This document shows, piece by piece, positions 37,070-46,005 of a stretch of 51,292 nt of DNA (its first letter is position 1; each line of letters begins with the position of its first letter). Position numbers and translations under genes: made by a program. Below the pieces are notes generated by a model. It saw only the letters and a list, made by a program, of their open reading frames with translations, had not been told where the DNA came from and did no database searches. Source of the stretch: GCA-2697345 sp045565015 (GTDB taxonomy: Bacteria > Pseudomonadota > Alphaproteobacteria > Rhodobacterales > Rhodobacteraceae); the NCBI GenBank assembly GCA_045565015.1, contig JBJLGD010000010.1, forward strand, positions 1-51,292, read 5' to 3'.

Positions 37070-37996
37070 ATGGCTTACTATACAGCGCTTTTTGAAATTT
37101 CTGGACTTAATATTATTCTTGCATTGAGTGTTTTTGCAACTCTTATGGTCGGACAATTCTCTCTCGCACAAGTTGGATTTTGGTCAATTGGTGCTTTTGT
37201 GACAGCAATTTTAACAACAATGCATGGTGTTCCACTATACGCAGCACTTTTGATCTCCGCAGTGATATGTGGCTTCGTAGGGATGCTTTTAGGCTACCCA
37301 TGCTTAAAAATTAAAGGAATATACCTCACATTAGCAACAGTAGCATTTGCAGAAGTTGTAAGAGTTTTCTTTAATAACTTGAATTACCAAATTGAAATAG
37401 GTGATAGAATGGTCGGGCCTTCAGGCGCTTTAGGGTTTCGTGGTGTGAAAGTAATGGCTGCATGGCCAGAAATTTATTTAGCATTATCCATTATTGTTTT
37501 ATTATTTATCTTAATAACATCTTCAAGATTAGGTTTATCAATTAATGCTGTCAGGGAAGACGAAACTGCAGCAGCATCACTTGGAATAAATGTGACAAAA
37601 GTAAAAGTTTCAATGTTCGTGTTTGGTGCAGCAATAGCCGGTGTTGGGGGTGGACTTTATGCATCATTTTCTTCTTATGTCCTAGCAGAAAATTTTAGTT
37701 TTCATATGGCTTTAGTATCGATTTTTTATGTAGCCGTTGGGGGGATGTATACTTTTTCAGGTCCTATCGTTGGAGCTGTTGTATTAACCTTACTACCAGA
37801 AGTTTTTCGGTTCGCAGCTGATTACCGGATGATTTTATATGGCGTCGTTGTAATCATAGTAGTAATCGTTTTCCCAAGAGGAATTGTTGATGAAATACTT
37901 TACAAATTTGAGAAAAGAGGCCTCAAAAGAAACAACTCACCCGGTAGTAAAGATCTTTTAAAAAATGAAATATCTAAAGATGAAAGTAAACAATAA
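37070..37996 (+). CDS. livM: ABC transporter permease, LivM type
   Basis: This is the second permease of the same importer, 308 residues. ALSVFATLMVGQFSLAQVGF, LTLATVAFAEVVRVFFNN and the coupling loop GLSINAVREDETAAASLGIN are the LivM pattern, with several membrane helices and a charged C-terminal tail. Its stop overlaps the start of livG (TAATG), indicating translational coupling. Confidence 0.94.
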   Translation: MAYYTALFEISGLNIILALSVFATLMVGQFSLAQVGFWSIGAFVTAILTTMHGVPLYAALLISAVICGFVGMLLGYPCLKIKGIYLTLATVAFAEVVRVFFNNLNYQIEIGDRMVGPSGALGFRGVKVMAAWPEIYLALSIIVLLFILITSSRLGLSINAVREDETAAASLGINVTKVKVSMFVFGAAIAGVGGGLYASFSSYVLAENFSFHMALVSIFYVAVGGMYTFSGPIVGAVVLTLLPEVFRFAADYRMILYGVVVIIVVIVFPRGIVDEILYKFEKRGLKRNNSPGSKDLLKNEISKDESKQ

Positions 37997-38751
37997 TGTT
38001 CGAAGTTAAGGGTTTAAGTAAATCATTTGGAGGGCTTAGCGCTTTAAAAGACTTAGATGTAACTGTAAGCGGCAGCCAAATTATGGGACTAATTGGTCCA
38101 AATGGATCTGGAAAAACAACAACGATAAACTTAGTAACAGGTTTGTTAAAAGCAGATACAGGATCGGTAAGATTGGATGGTACAGATTTAACAAATAAAT
38201 CCGCAGACTTTATCGCTAAGTCAGGAACAGCTAGAACATTTCAAAATTTACGTATATTCACTCGCGAAACTGTCCGAAATAATATTAGAGTTTCACAAAC
38301 TACTCTATGTAAATCACTGTTTTCTAAAAGTTTTCCTTTTTTATCGAGTAGTGAATTAGCGCTTTCTGAAGAAGCTGACAAACTTATTGAACAGTTTAAT
38401 TTAACTCACGTAGCAAACAAACGTGCGGCATCCCTTTCATACGGGGAGAAGAAAAGACTAGAAATAGCACGTGCTCTCGCCTTAAAACCTAGAGTATTAC
38501 TTCTCGATGAGCCGGCAGCTGGCATGAATGCCTTGGAGCTAGATTGGCTAGCAGATACTATATCAGGTCTGAAGCAATCAGGATTAGGTATTATTTTGGT
38601 CGAACATCATATGAGTTTAGTCATGAAGGTGTGTGATCATATTACCGTATTAAATTTTGGTAATAAGATTGCAGAGGGAACTCCGGACGAGGTGGCGAAT
38701 AATGAAGAGGTAATTACCGCTTATCTTGGAAAGGATTTTTCTATTGATTAA
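37996..38751 (+). CDS. livG: ABC transporter ATP-binding protein, LivG type
   Basis: This is the first ATPase of the importer, 251 residues. Walker A is GPNGSGKTTT, the signature is LSYGEKKRLEIARAL, and Walker B is VLLLDEPAAGM followed by the switch His in LVEHHM. GTARTFQNLRIF (Q-loop region) and the C-terminal extension GTPDEVANNEEVITAYLG are typical of LivG. The signature reads LSYGE rather than LSGGQ, as is common in this subfamily. The 3' end overlaps livF by eight bases. Confidence 0.95.
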   Translation: MFEVKGLSKSFGGLSALKDLDVTVSGSQIMGLIGPNGSGKTTTINLVTGLLKADTGSVRLDGTDLTNKSADFIAKSGTARTFQNLRIFTRETVRNNIRVSQTTLCKSLFSKSFPFLSSSELALSEEADKLIEQFNLTHVANKRAASLSYGEKKRLEIARALALKPRVLLLDEPAAGMNALELDWLADTISGLKQSGLGIILVEHHMSLVMKVCDHITVLNFGNKIAEGTPDEVANNEEVITAYLGKDFSID

Positions 38752-39448
38752 AATTAATAACTTATCATCGGGATATGATAATATTCAAATTTTAAAAAAT
38801 ATAAATCTAGAGGTTCTTTCTGGAAATTTAACCACGGTGATTGGTCCTAATGGAGCAGGAAAATCAACCTTATTACGGACGATATCAGGTTTAACTTCCA
38901 TCAATCAGGGTACAATTGTTATGGATGGAGTTGATATAGGTCGGCTAAGACCAGATGAAATCGTTGAATTAGGAATTATTCATGTCCCAGAGGGGCGAAT
39001 GATTTTAAGTCGTTTAACTGTAAGAGAAAATTTAATCATGGGATCTTTTAAACGAAAGGACGATATTCAGGTTAAAAAGGATTTAGAAAAGGTATTGGAC
39101 ATGTTCCCCATTCTAAGCGAACGCATTAATCAATATGGTGGAACACTAAGCGGTGGTGAGCAGCAAATGCTAGCTATAGGTAGAGGAATAATGGCTAAGC
39201 CGAAGTTACTCATGTTAGATGAACCTTCCTTGGGTATCGCACCTATCGTGGTAGAACAGATTTTTGATATGATAAAAGAAGTTCAAAAAGAAGGTGTCAC
39301 TATTTTAATGGTTGAGCAGAATGCAGCAAAAGCGCTTACCTCTGCAGATACCGGTTATGTATTAGAACTTGGTAGTATTGAAGCCAGTGGCATTGCGAGT
39401 GAACTTCTAAATGACGAGGCAATAAAGAAATCTTATTTAGGTATTTAA
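38744..39448 (+). CDS. livF: ABC transporter ATP-binding protein, LivF type
   Basis: This is the second ATPase, ~234 residues. Walker A is GPNGAGKSTLL, the signature is LSGGEQQMLAIGRGIM, and Walker B is LLMLDEPSLGIAP. HVPEGRMILSRLTVRENL is diagnostic for LivF. TTG at 38744 gives the expected N-terminus MIKINNLSSGYDN and overlaps the end of livG; a start 18 bases earlier would add an atypical MERIFL. It completes the five-gene importer. No clear terminator follows. Confidence 0.95.
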   Translation: MIKINNLSSGYDNIQILKNINLEVLSGNLTTVIGPNGAGKSTLLRTISGLTSINQGTIVMDGVDIGRLRPDEIVELGIIHVPEGRMILSRLTVRENLIMGSFKRKDDIQVKKDLEKVLDMFPILSERINQYGGTLSGGEQQMLAIGRGIMAKPKLLMLDEPSLGIAPIVVEQIFDMIKEVQKEGVTILMVEQNAAKALTSADTGYVLELGSIEASGIASELLNDEAIKKSYLGI

Positions 39449-39498
39449 AGCTATACTTCCCTCGACATTGGTTAATAGATTACTGTTATTTTCCTTTA

Positions 39499-39567
39499 TT
39501 CACATATATGAATGAGAATTCACATTTATATTAATAACTATTGACTTATAACAAATTTATTTGTCAA
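39499..39567 (+). promoter_or_regulatory. conserved regulatory element, copy 2 (putative IclR operator)
   Basis: TTCACATATATGAA (39499-39512), TTCACATTTAT (39519-39529) and TTGAC-N17-GTCAA (39541-39567) keep exactly the spacing seen at 34676-34744. The element lies ~65 bases before the SDR gene that starts the second ABC operon. TTGTCA followed 17 bases later by TTATAT (39585-39590) could be the plus-strand promoter. The shared architecture suggests control by the same regulator. Confidence 0.7.
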
Positions 39568-39631
39568 CTTTTTAATATATACCTTATATATATATATTTT
39601 TTTATAATTTTATTTTTTGCGAGCTTAAACT

Positions 39632-40402
39632 TTGACTAGCCAGATAAAAAAATTACAAAACCGGGTCTCCATCGTAACGGGTGGAGCAAGAGGTATTGGT
39701 CGGGGTTGTGCTTTAAAGTTAGCGTCTGAAGGATCATCAATAGCTTTGGTAGATCTACTAAGTGATGAGTTGAAACGAACAAAAAATGAAATTGAAGAGT
39801 TAGGCGTTCAGTGCCTTACATTTATTGCTGACGTAATGGATCATCAAAGAGCAAAAGATATTGTATCAGATATTATAAGAAATTGGGGACGGGTCGACGT
39901 GTTAGTAAACAACGCGGGCAAGGCCAACCCGAAAGGGATACTTGAAATCACAGAGGAAGAATACGACACAACAATGAATATTAATTTAAAGAGCTGCTTT
40001 AATTATATTCAAGCAGTAGCCCCTTTTATGTTAGAAGCTAAATGGGGGCGAATAATTTCAATGTCTTCGTTAAATGCGCATAGTGGCGGAGTAACCGCAG
40101 CTGTCTCGAGGTTTTCCTATACTTCGGCGAAAGCAGGTATACTCGGAATGACGCGAGCACTTGCAAAGGAACTTGGCCCAGATATTTTAGTCAATGCTGT
40201 GTGCCCCGGTTTAATAAAGACTGAAATAACAAAAAATGCCGTTATTGCCGAGCGCGAACCCGAATTAGTTAAAGGTATTGCTTTAAAGCGCGTAGGTACA
40301 CCAACTGATGTAGCAGAACTTGTATGTTTTCTTGCTCTATCAGAACCCAACTTTATCACGGGACAAGATATAACCATTGATGGGTTCCAATGGAATCGCT
40401 GA
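39632..40402 (+). CDS. short-chain dehydrogenase/reductase (FabG-like)
   Basis: This is an NAD(P)-dependent SDR of 256 residues. It has TGGARGIGRG, the NNAG motif in VDVLVNNAGKAN, catalytic SMSSLNAHSGG with YTSAKAGILG, and the end ITGQDITIDGFQWNR. The start appears to be TTG at 39632; no clear ribosome site precedes it, which may mean a short leader. It opens the operon with the dipeptide-type ABC genes behind a conserved regulatory element, so it may act on a product of the imported compound. The substrate is unknown. Confidence 0.88.
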   Translation: MTSQIKKLQNRVSIVTGGARGIGRGCALKLASEGSSIALVDLLSDELKRTKNEIEELGVQCLTFIADVMDHQRAKDIVSDIIRNWGRVDVLVNNAGKANPKGILEITEEEYDTTMNINLKSCFNYIQAVAPFMLEAKWGRIISMSSLNAHSGGVTAAVSRFSYTSAKAGILGMTRALAKELGPDILVNAVCPGLIKTEITKNAVIAEREPELVKGIALKRVGTPTDVAELVCFLALSEPNFITGQDITIDGFQWNR

Positions 40403-40432
40403 CTAAAATCATTACCAAAGAAAGGAAAAGTA

Positions 40433-41998
40433 ATGTTTAAATTCAATATTATAAAGAGCCTGACTCTGGTCATGGCTCTAACACTAGGGGGAGCTATGAT
40501 TGCCCCAACAGGAGTGGAGGCAAAGAATAAGTTCATATTTGCTAACTCATCTCCGTATGACACTATGGATCCTCATGCATTGTACGACGTTGGTCGAGTT
40601 GCATATAGGATAAATCTATACGACGGGTTGTTACGCTGGTTGGATAATCCACCTAAACTCTCGCCTTGGTTAGCAGATAGTTATGATATTTCCGATGATG
40701 GTATATCCTATACTTTCCACCTAAATAAAGGGGCAACCTTTCACGATGGATCTCCAGTTGAGGCTACAGATGTTGTATATTCAATGGAGCGGATACTAGC
40801 TTTGAAAAAGGGAGCATTTTCTCTATTTACAGGCTCAGTGAAGCCAGGAACTACGAAAGCATTAGACACTCATACAGTGCAGTTTAACTTAGTACAGCCC
40901 TCTTCAATTTTCCTTGCAACAGTTCCTGCTATCCACGTACTGAATTCAGATTTAGTAAAGTCTCATGAGGTAGATGGTGACCTAGGTGCAAAGTGGTTAT
41001 CTCAAAATGATGCTGGTTCAGGATCTTTCGAATTAGATAGATACGACCCAGCAATCGGTTTCTCTGCTAAACGATATGCAAATCACTTTAAAGGATGGGG
41101 AGACAAATATCTTGATGAGATCGAGTTTAGAACTGTAGTAGAAATAAACTCAAGAGTTCTAGGATTAATGAACGGCGACTTTCATGGAACGGACGGTTAC
41201 TTACCTCAAGATCAGGTAAAACGTTTAGATGCCTCCGATAACGTAAATGTGCAAGTCGAAGAGTCTATGCGTATTTTCTATGTTATACTTAATCATAACA
41301 GGGAGATTATGCAGGATATCAACTTCAGAAAAGCTTTATCTTATGCATTTGATTATGATTCATTCATAAATGATATTTTATCCGGATCAGTTGCCAGAAA
41401 CCCTGCTCCAATGCCTAATAATATCTGGGGCAACCCTACAGAAGAAAAAGGTTACACCTACGATATGGATAAGGCTCGCGAGTACCTAGCTAAAGTTAAA
41501 AAACCGATCCCCGAATTTGTACTAGGGGCATTGGCAGGTTACGGCCAAACTGGGCAGGCAGCTGCGCTCTTCCAAAATAGCCTTAATAAACTTGGCTTAA
41601 AAACAAGAATTGTTGAAGAGCCGTGGTCAGTGGTTTCCAAGAAAATGAGAGATGAACAACAGATGTACGACTCTCTATTTATATGGAAATCCACATATTA
41701 TGCCGATCCAAATAACTGGATAGGTGAATTATATGCTTGCGACCAAATAGGAGCACGAAACAATTCTTGGTACTGTAACGAAGAAGTTGATAAGCTTCTG
41801 ATGGAAGCTAGAGTTGAGCCTGATCAAGCAAAAAGAGCTGCAAATTATAAAAAAGCAGCTAAGCTTGTAATGGATGACGCTGGTGGTATCTTTGTGTATA
41901 ATACCGTATGGTTTGGCCCCTATAATAAAGATGTTAAAGGTGTCCGCTTTTCTCCAATCGGTAATGCTCAAGAAATGCGTTGGGTATACTTCGATTAA
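40433..41998 (+). CDS. ABC transporter substrate-binding protein, family 5 (dipeptide type)
   Basis: This is a periplasmic binding protein of the peptide/nickel class, 521 residues, with a signal peptide (MFKFNIIKSLTLVMALTLGG, cut near VEA-KNKF). DTMDPHALYDVGRVAYRINL, SYTFHLNKGATFHDGSPV and DINFRKALSYAFDYD are standard SBP-5 stretches. AAAGGAAAAG precedes the ATG. A hairpin follows it and then two permease and two ATPase genes, the full dpp/opp-like set. The ligand may be a small peptide or another amide. Confidence 0.93.
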   Translation: MFKFNIIKSLTLVMALTLGGAMIAPTGVEAKNKFIFANSSPYDTMDPHALYDVGRVAYRINLYDGLLRWLDNPPKLSPWLADSYDISDDGISYTFHLNKGATFHDGSPVEATDVVYSMERILALKKGAFSLFTGSVKPGTTKALDTHTVQFNLVQPSSIFLATVPAIHVLNSDLVKSHEVDGDLGAKWLSQNDAGSGSFELDRYDPAIGFSAKRYANHFKGWGDKYLDEIEFRTVVEINSRVLGLMNGDFHGTDGYLPQDQVKRLDASDNVNVQVEESMRIFYVILNHNREIMQDINFRKALSYAFDYDSFINDILSGSVARNPAPMPNNIWGNPTEEKGYTYDMDKAREYLAKVKKPIPEFVLGALAGYGQTGQAAALFQNSLNKLGLKTRIVEEPWSVVSKKMRDEQQMYDSLFIWKSTYYADPNNWIGELYACDQIGARNNSWYCNEEVDKLLMEARVEPDQAKRAANYKKAAKLVMDDAGGIFVYNTVWFGPYNKDVKGVRFSPIGNAQEMRWVYFD

Positions 41999-42007
41999 AA
42001 ACGTCAT

Positions 42008-42045
42008 GGAGCAGCCTTTTGGCTGCTCCTAATTCTAATTTTTTA
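42008..42045 (+). terminator. hairpin after the binding-protein gene (attenuator-like)
   Basis: GGAGCAGCC-TTTT-GGCTGCTCC (42008-42029) is a perfect 9-bp stem, followed after ten bases by a run of six T (42040-42045). The gap before the T run makes it a leaky terminator or an RNA-stabilising stem. It would allow more binding protein than permease. Confidence 0.65.
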
Positions 42046-42069
42046 TTTTGGTGAACTTAACGAACTGAT

Positions 42070-43074
42070 ATGAGAATTTTATACCTAATATTCAACCGCA
42101 TGATTTGGTTTGTTCCCACTCTTTTTGGGCTTCTTGCTCTCGTTTTTACTATTAGTCATATTATTCCTGCAGATCCAGTAGCCTTTTTAGCTGGTGATAA
42201 CGCAACAAACGAACAAATTGCTGAATTAAGGGCTCAATATGGATTTGATAAACCATTATATATTCAATTTTTTAATTATGTGATAGGTACGTTTCAGGGT
42301 GATTTGGGGATTAGTTTATATACACAACGCCCAATAACGGATGATTTACTTGGGCGTCTCCCTGCAACATTAGAATTAACTTTCGTTTCAGTTTTTGTTT
42401 CTGCGATTTTAGGAGTTCCTCTGGGAGTGATCGCAGCTGTGTATCGGAATTCAATTGCTGATCATATCTTGAGATTAATAACAGTCTCAGGTTTAGCAAT
42501 TGCAAGTTTTTGGTTAGCAATTTTATTTCAATTATTTTTCGCAATGGAACTACAGTGGACACCCCTTCAAGGTCGAATTGATGGTTGGGGTCCTGATCAT
42601 ATAACTGGGTTTTTTCTTTTAGATAGCCTCTTAACTCAAGATTGGGAAGTATTTGGGAGCGCCTTTAGTCACTTAGTTTTACCCGTTACAACTTTAGCAT
42701 TTCCGGCTATGGCAACAATTGTACGGTTCACTCGAGCAGGTGTTTTAGATGCGATTAATTCTAACTATGTTCTGTACGAACAAGCAATGGGTTTCCCACA
42801 AAGAATTATAATTTGGAAATATGTTTTAAGAAATGCATTAATTGGGACTGTGACCCAAATCGGTCTTATTTTTGGATTACTTTTAGCAGGTACAGTAGTC
42901 GTTGAAGCCGTTTTCGATTGGCCTGGCCTAGGTCTTTACGCAGTGCAGTCTATTTTAAACTCAGATTATAATGCCATTATGGGATTCACATTAATTACCG
43001 GCTCTATGTTCATTCTAATAAACCTTCTGGTTGATGTTTTACAAGGCGTAATCGACCCTAGGAGTGAAATATAA
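42070..43074 (+). CDS. ABC transporter permease, DppB/OppB type
   Basis: This is an inner-membrane permease of 334 residues. FVPTLFGLLALVFTISHIIP, GDLGISLYTQRPITDDLLGR and LPATLELTFVSVFVSAILGV are typical of the DppB class. The coupling helix YVLYEQAMGFPQRIIIWKYV carries the EAA-loop pattern, and GLGLYAVQSILNSDYNAIMG is close to the end. It sits two bases before the second permease gene, within one operon. Confidence 0.94.
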   Translation: MRILYLIFNRMIWFVPTLFGLLALVFTISHIIPADPVAFLAGDNATNEQIAELRAQYGFDKPLYIQFFNYVIGTFQGDLGISLYTQRPITDDLLGRLPATLELTFVSVFVSAILGVPLGVIAAVYRNSIADHILRLITVSGLAIASFWLAILFQLFFAMELQWTPLQGRIDGWGPDHITGFFLLDSLLTQDWEVFGSAFSHLVLPVTTLAFPAMATIVRFTRAGVLDAINSNYVLYEQAMGFPQRIIIWKYVLRNALIGTVTQIGLIFGLLLAGTVVVEAVFDWPGLGLYAVQSILNSDYNAIMGFTLITGSMFILINLLVDVLQGVIDPRSEI

Positions 43075-43076
43075 AC

Positions 43077-43937
43077 ATGTTAAACACAAGTGTCTTTTTA
43101 CTCAAAAAGTTAGCTAAAGATAGGACTGCTCTACTTGGAGCACTTTTGATATTAGGTCTAATTTTGGTCGCAATTTTTGCTCAGGTGTTATCAACTCACC
43201 CTGAAGATATAACAGAGTTTCATCCACCAGAGAGATTATTACCCCCGAGTTCAGAACATTTTTTTGGAACAGACAGGATGGGATCTGACGTCTATTCCAG
43301 ACTTCTTTATGGAGCGCGAATTACAATTGCTATTGCCTTAATTGCTATAAGCGTATCTGTTATAATAGGTGTTCCAATAGGATTATTAGCAGGATATTAT
43401 CGTAACTGGGTTTCTGATGCATTAATGCGTATTTCAGATATTTTTCTGGCTGTTCCTCAAATTATTTTGGCGATCGCTATTGCTCAAACTCTAGGTCCAT
43501 CTATACAAAATGTTATTTTAGCCCTTTCGGCAACATATTGGCCATTTTGGACAAGGCTTGTATATGCCGAAACAAGATCGGCATTAAATGAACCCTATGT
43601 AGAAGCATCTGTTGCGCTTGGCGCGTCTCCAATGAGGGTAATGATACTTCATGTTCTACCTAATATCTCGTCTTCCATTATCGTCCGAACTACTATCGGA
43701 ATGGGAGGTACTATCTTAACAGCAGCTGCTCTCGGGTTCTTAGGGTTAGGCCCACCTCCTCCTAGTCCAGAATGGGGTAGGACAATTGCTGAAAGTAGGG
43801 AATTTTTGCCAGAGGCTTGGTGGTATGCAGCAGCACCTGGAATAGCAATTTTTCTCGTTGTGATGGGATTCAATCTTTTAGGGGACGGATTAAGGGATAT
43901 TTTAGACCCTCGTACTCGGAGAAGTAAAGATGGATAA
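43077..43937 (+). CDS. ABC transporter permease, DppC/OppC type
   Basis: This is the partner permease, 286 residues, with an N-terminal membrane segment (ALLGALLILGLILVAIFAQV), the periplasmic motif HFFGTDRMGSDVYSRLLYGAR, and YVEASVALGASPMRVMILHV as the EAA loop. LGLGPPPPSPEWGRTIAESR is a hallmark of this class. Its end overlaps the start of the first ATPase gene by eight bases. Confidence 0.95.
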   Translation: MLNTSVFLLKKLAKDRTALLGALLILGLILVAIFAQVLSTHPEDITEFHPPERLLPPSSEHFFGTDRMGSDVYSRLLYGARITIAIALIAISVSVIIGVPIGLLAGYYRNWVSDALMRISDIFLAVPQIILAIAIAQTLGPSIQNVILALSATYWPFWTRLVYAETRSALNEPYVEASVALGASPMRVMILHVLPNISSSIIVRTTIGMGGTILTAAALGFLGLGPPPPSPEWGRTIAESREFLPEAWWYAAAPGIAIFLVVMGFNLLGDGLRDILDPRTRRSKDG

Positions 43938-44967
43938 AAAATTATTATCTGTCAGTGGGTTAGAGGTAGGTTTTGATACTGATAATGGTCTTGCTGAAGT
44001 TCTTGATAAAGTAAATTTCGAGATGAACTCGGGCGAAATCGTAGGGCTCGTGGGTGAGTCTGGTTGTGGGAAAACTACTTTAGCTAGGGCAATCCTTGGA
44101 GTATTACCCTCCAATTCCGCACGAATATCTTCAGGATCAATCGTTTTTGATGATAATGACTTATTAAAGCTGTCTCCGGGTGTCTTAGCTTCGGACATCA
44201 GAGGGAAATTAATAACTTTTATTCCTCAAGATCCACTCTCCTCTTTTAATCCAGTGTTTACAATTGGTGCACAAATGATGGAATTAATGAAGTGGAAATC
44301 GCCTGATCGTCCACCTGCTCAGAAATTCATGAGATATGATAAAGCTCGTAGAACATCAGACAGAAAACGAATTTTAGATTTACTTCAAATCGTTCAACTT
44401 CCTGATCCTGAAGCGATCTTAAAAAAGTACCCTCACGAAGTATCTGGAGGACAAAGGCAAAGGTTGATGATTGCAATGGCACTCCTACCTGAACCTAGAA
44501 TGATTATTGCTGATGAACCGACAACCGCATTAGATGTAACAATACAGGCCCAAATTCTGAAATTACTTAGAGGTGTAGCCGTAGAACGCGGCGTATCAGT
44601 TTTATTTACGACACATGATTTAGGTGCAGCCTATGAAATATGCGATAGGATAACTGTTATGTATGCTGGGCAAGAAGTCGAGACTGCAGATTCGAGGGAT
44701 TTTTTTTCTAATCCACTTCATCCTTACACGAAAAAATTACTTCAAAGTCTACCTAGCCATTCCGAGAAGATTGAAGGTATCGCTGGACAGATTCCAGCCC
44801 TTATTAATCCACCAACCGGATGTCGTTTTCATCCTCGTTGTGATTTCTCAAGTGATGAATGTCTAAAATTAAGACCTGAGGTCGAGTGGCCAAAAAATGA
44901 CCATATGTTGAGATGCTTCAATTCCAACTCTTCACTTGGTGAGGTAAGTAAAAATGTCAAAAAATAG
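43930..44967 (+). CDS. ABC transporter ATP-binding protein, DppD type
   Basis: This ATPase has 345 residues, with Walker A GESGCGKTTLARAIL, signature VSGGQRQRLMIAMALL and Walker B MIIADEPTTALDVTIQ. The C-terminal oligopeptide-transporter extension has PTGCRFHPRCDFSSDEC, with the Cys cluster found in Dpp/Opp ATPases. The start overlaps dppC and the end overlaps dppF by 14 bases, so the four membrane and ATPase subunits are translationally coupled. Confidence 0.95.
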   Translation: MDKKLLSVSGLEVGFDTDNGLAEVLDKVNFEMNSGEIVGLVGESGCGKTTLARAILGVLPSNSARISSGSIVFDDNDLLKLSPGVLASDIRGKLITFIPQDPLSSFNPVFTIGAQMMELMKWKSPDRPPAQKFMRYDKARRTSDRKRILDLLQIVQLPDPEAILKKYPHEVSGGQRQRLMIAMALLPEPRMIIADEPTTALDVTIQAQILKLLRGVAVERGVSVLFTTHDLGAAYEICDRITVMYAGQEVETADSRDFFSNPLHPYTKKLLQSLPSHSEKIEGIAGQIPALINPPTGCRFHPRCDFSSDECLKLRPEVEWPKNDHMLRCFNSNSSLGEVSKNVKK

Positions 44968-45973
44968 TGTTGATAATATTATGAATTCAGATGCAAATAT
45001 CAATATTGGAGAAACAATTTTGAATATTGAAAACTTTTCTAAATGGTTTCCAATTCATAACTCCTGGAACAGGCAAACTGGCTGGTTAAAAGCGTTAGAT
45101 AAGGTTTCTTTAACTGTCAAAAAAGGTGAAATAATAGGTGTTGTTGGAGAGTCCGGGTGTGGGAAATCAACACTGGGAAAAACTATTATGGGAATTCATA
45201 AATTAACTGAAGGTTCTGTTAATTTCGAAGGTAGTGAAATCGGTCATATGAACCCTTCTCAATCACGTCAATTAAGGCGTCGCCTACAATATACATACCA
45301 AGATCCTGGCTCATCATTAGATCCACGATGGAAGATTGGAAGAGCGTTACACGAACCTCTAGAAATTCACACAAATCTTTCAAAGGAGCAAAGACAAAAA
45401 CGGGTTAGCGCAATTTTGGAAGCAGTAAATCTTCCAGAAGCTCATCTCGACTTATATCCTCATGAAATATCTGGTGGACAACAACGTCGTATCGGTCTGG
45501 CACGGATTTTAACACTCCATCCAAGTTTAATAATTTTAGACGAGCCAACATCAGGACTAGATGTCTCTGTTCAAGCTACGATATTGAATCTATTTTTGGA
45601 CCTTCAAAAACAGTTCGATCTTACCTATATTTTTATAAGCCATGATCTATCTGTTGTAAGGATGATATGCGATCGTGTAGCAGTTATGTATTTGGGAAAA
45701 ATTGTTGAAATAAACAAAACAGAGGAACTTTTTTCTAACCCCAAGCATCCTTACACCCAATCTCTCTTGTCTGCTATCCCAGTAATAGGCGGAGAAAAAG
45801 TTACTGAGAATTTTTGGCTTGAAGGAGAACCACCGAATCCTAGTAATCTTCCCTCGGGATGCAGTTTTAGGACCCGATGTCCAAAACAAACTGAGAAGTG
45901 CAAAAAATCAAGTCCACCTCTGGAAGATGGACAAAATGAGCATGCAGTCGCATGTTTTAATACGTCCACATAG
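44954..45973 (+). CDS. ABC transporter ATP-binding protein, DppF type
   Basis: This second ATPase has 339 residues, with Walker A GESGCGKSTLGKTIMG, YTYQDPGSSLDPRWKIG (Q-loop), signature ISGGQQRRIGLARIL and Walker B LIILDEPTSGLDVSVQ. The C-terminal PSGCSFRTRCPKQTEKC is the peptide-transporter Cys motif. It completes the importer. The hydrolase gene follows 32 bases later with its own ribosome site. Confidence 0.95.
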   Translation: MSKNSVDNIMNSDANINIGETILNIENFSKWFPIHNSWNRQTGWLKALDKVSLTVKKGEIIGVVGESGCGKSTLGKTIMGIHKLTEGSVNFEGSEIGHMNPSQSRQLRRRLQYTYQDPGSSLDPRWKIGRALHEPLEIHTNLSKEQRQKRVSAILEAVNLPEAHLDLYPHEISGGQQRRIGLARILTLHPSLIILDEPTSGLDVSVQATILNLFLDLQKQFDLTYIFISHDLSVVRMICDRVAVMYLGKIVEINKTEELFSNPKHPYTQSLLSAIPVIGGEKVTENFWLEGEPPNPSNLPSGCSFRTRCPKQTEKCKKSSPPLEDGQNEHAVACFNTST

Positions 45974-46005
45974 CAAGTTAAAACAATTCATTAGAGGAGT
46001 TCATC

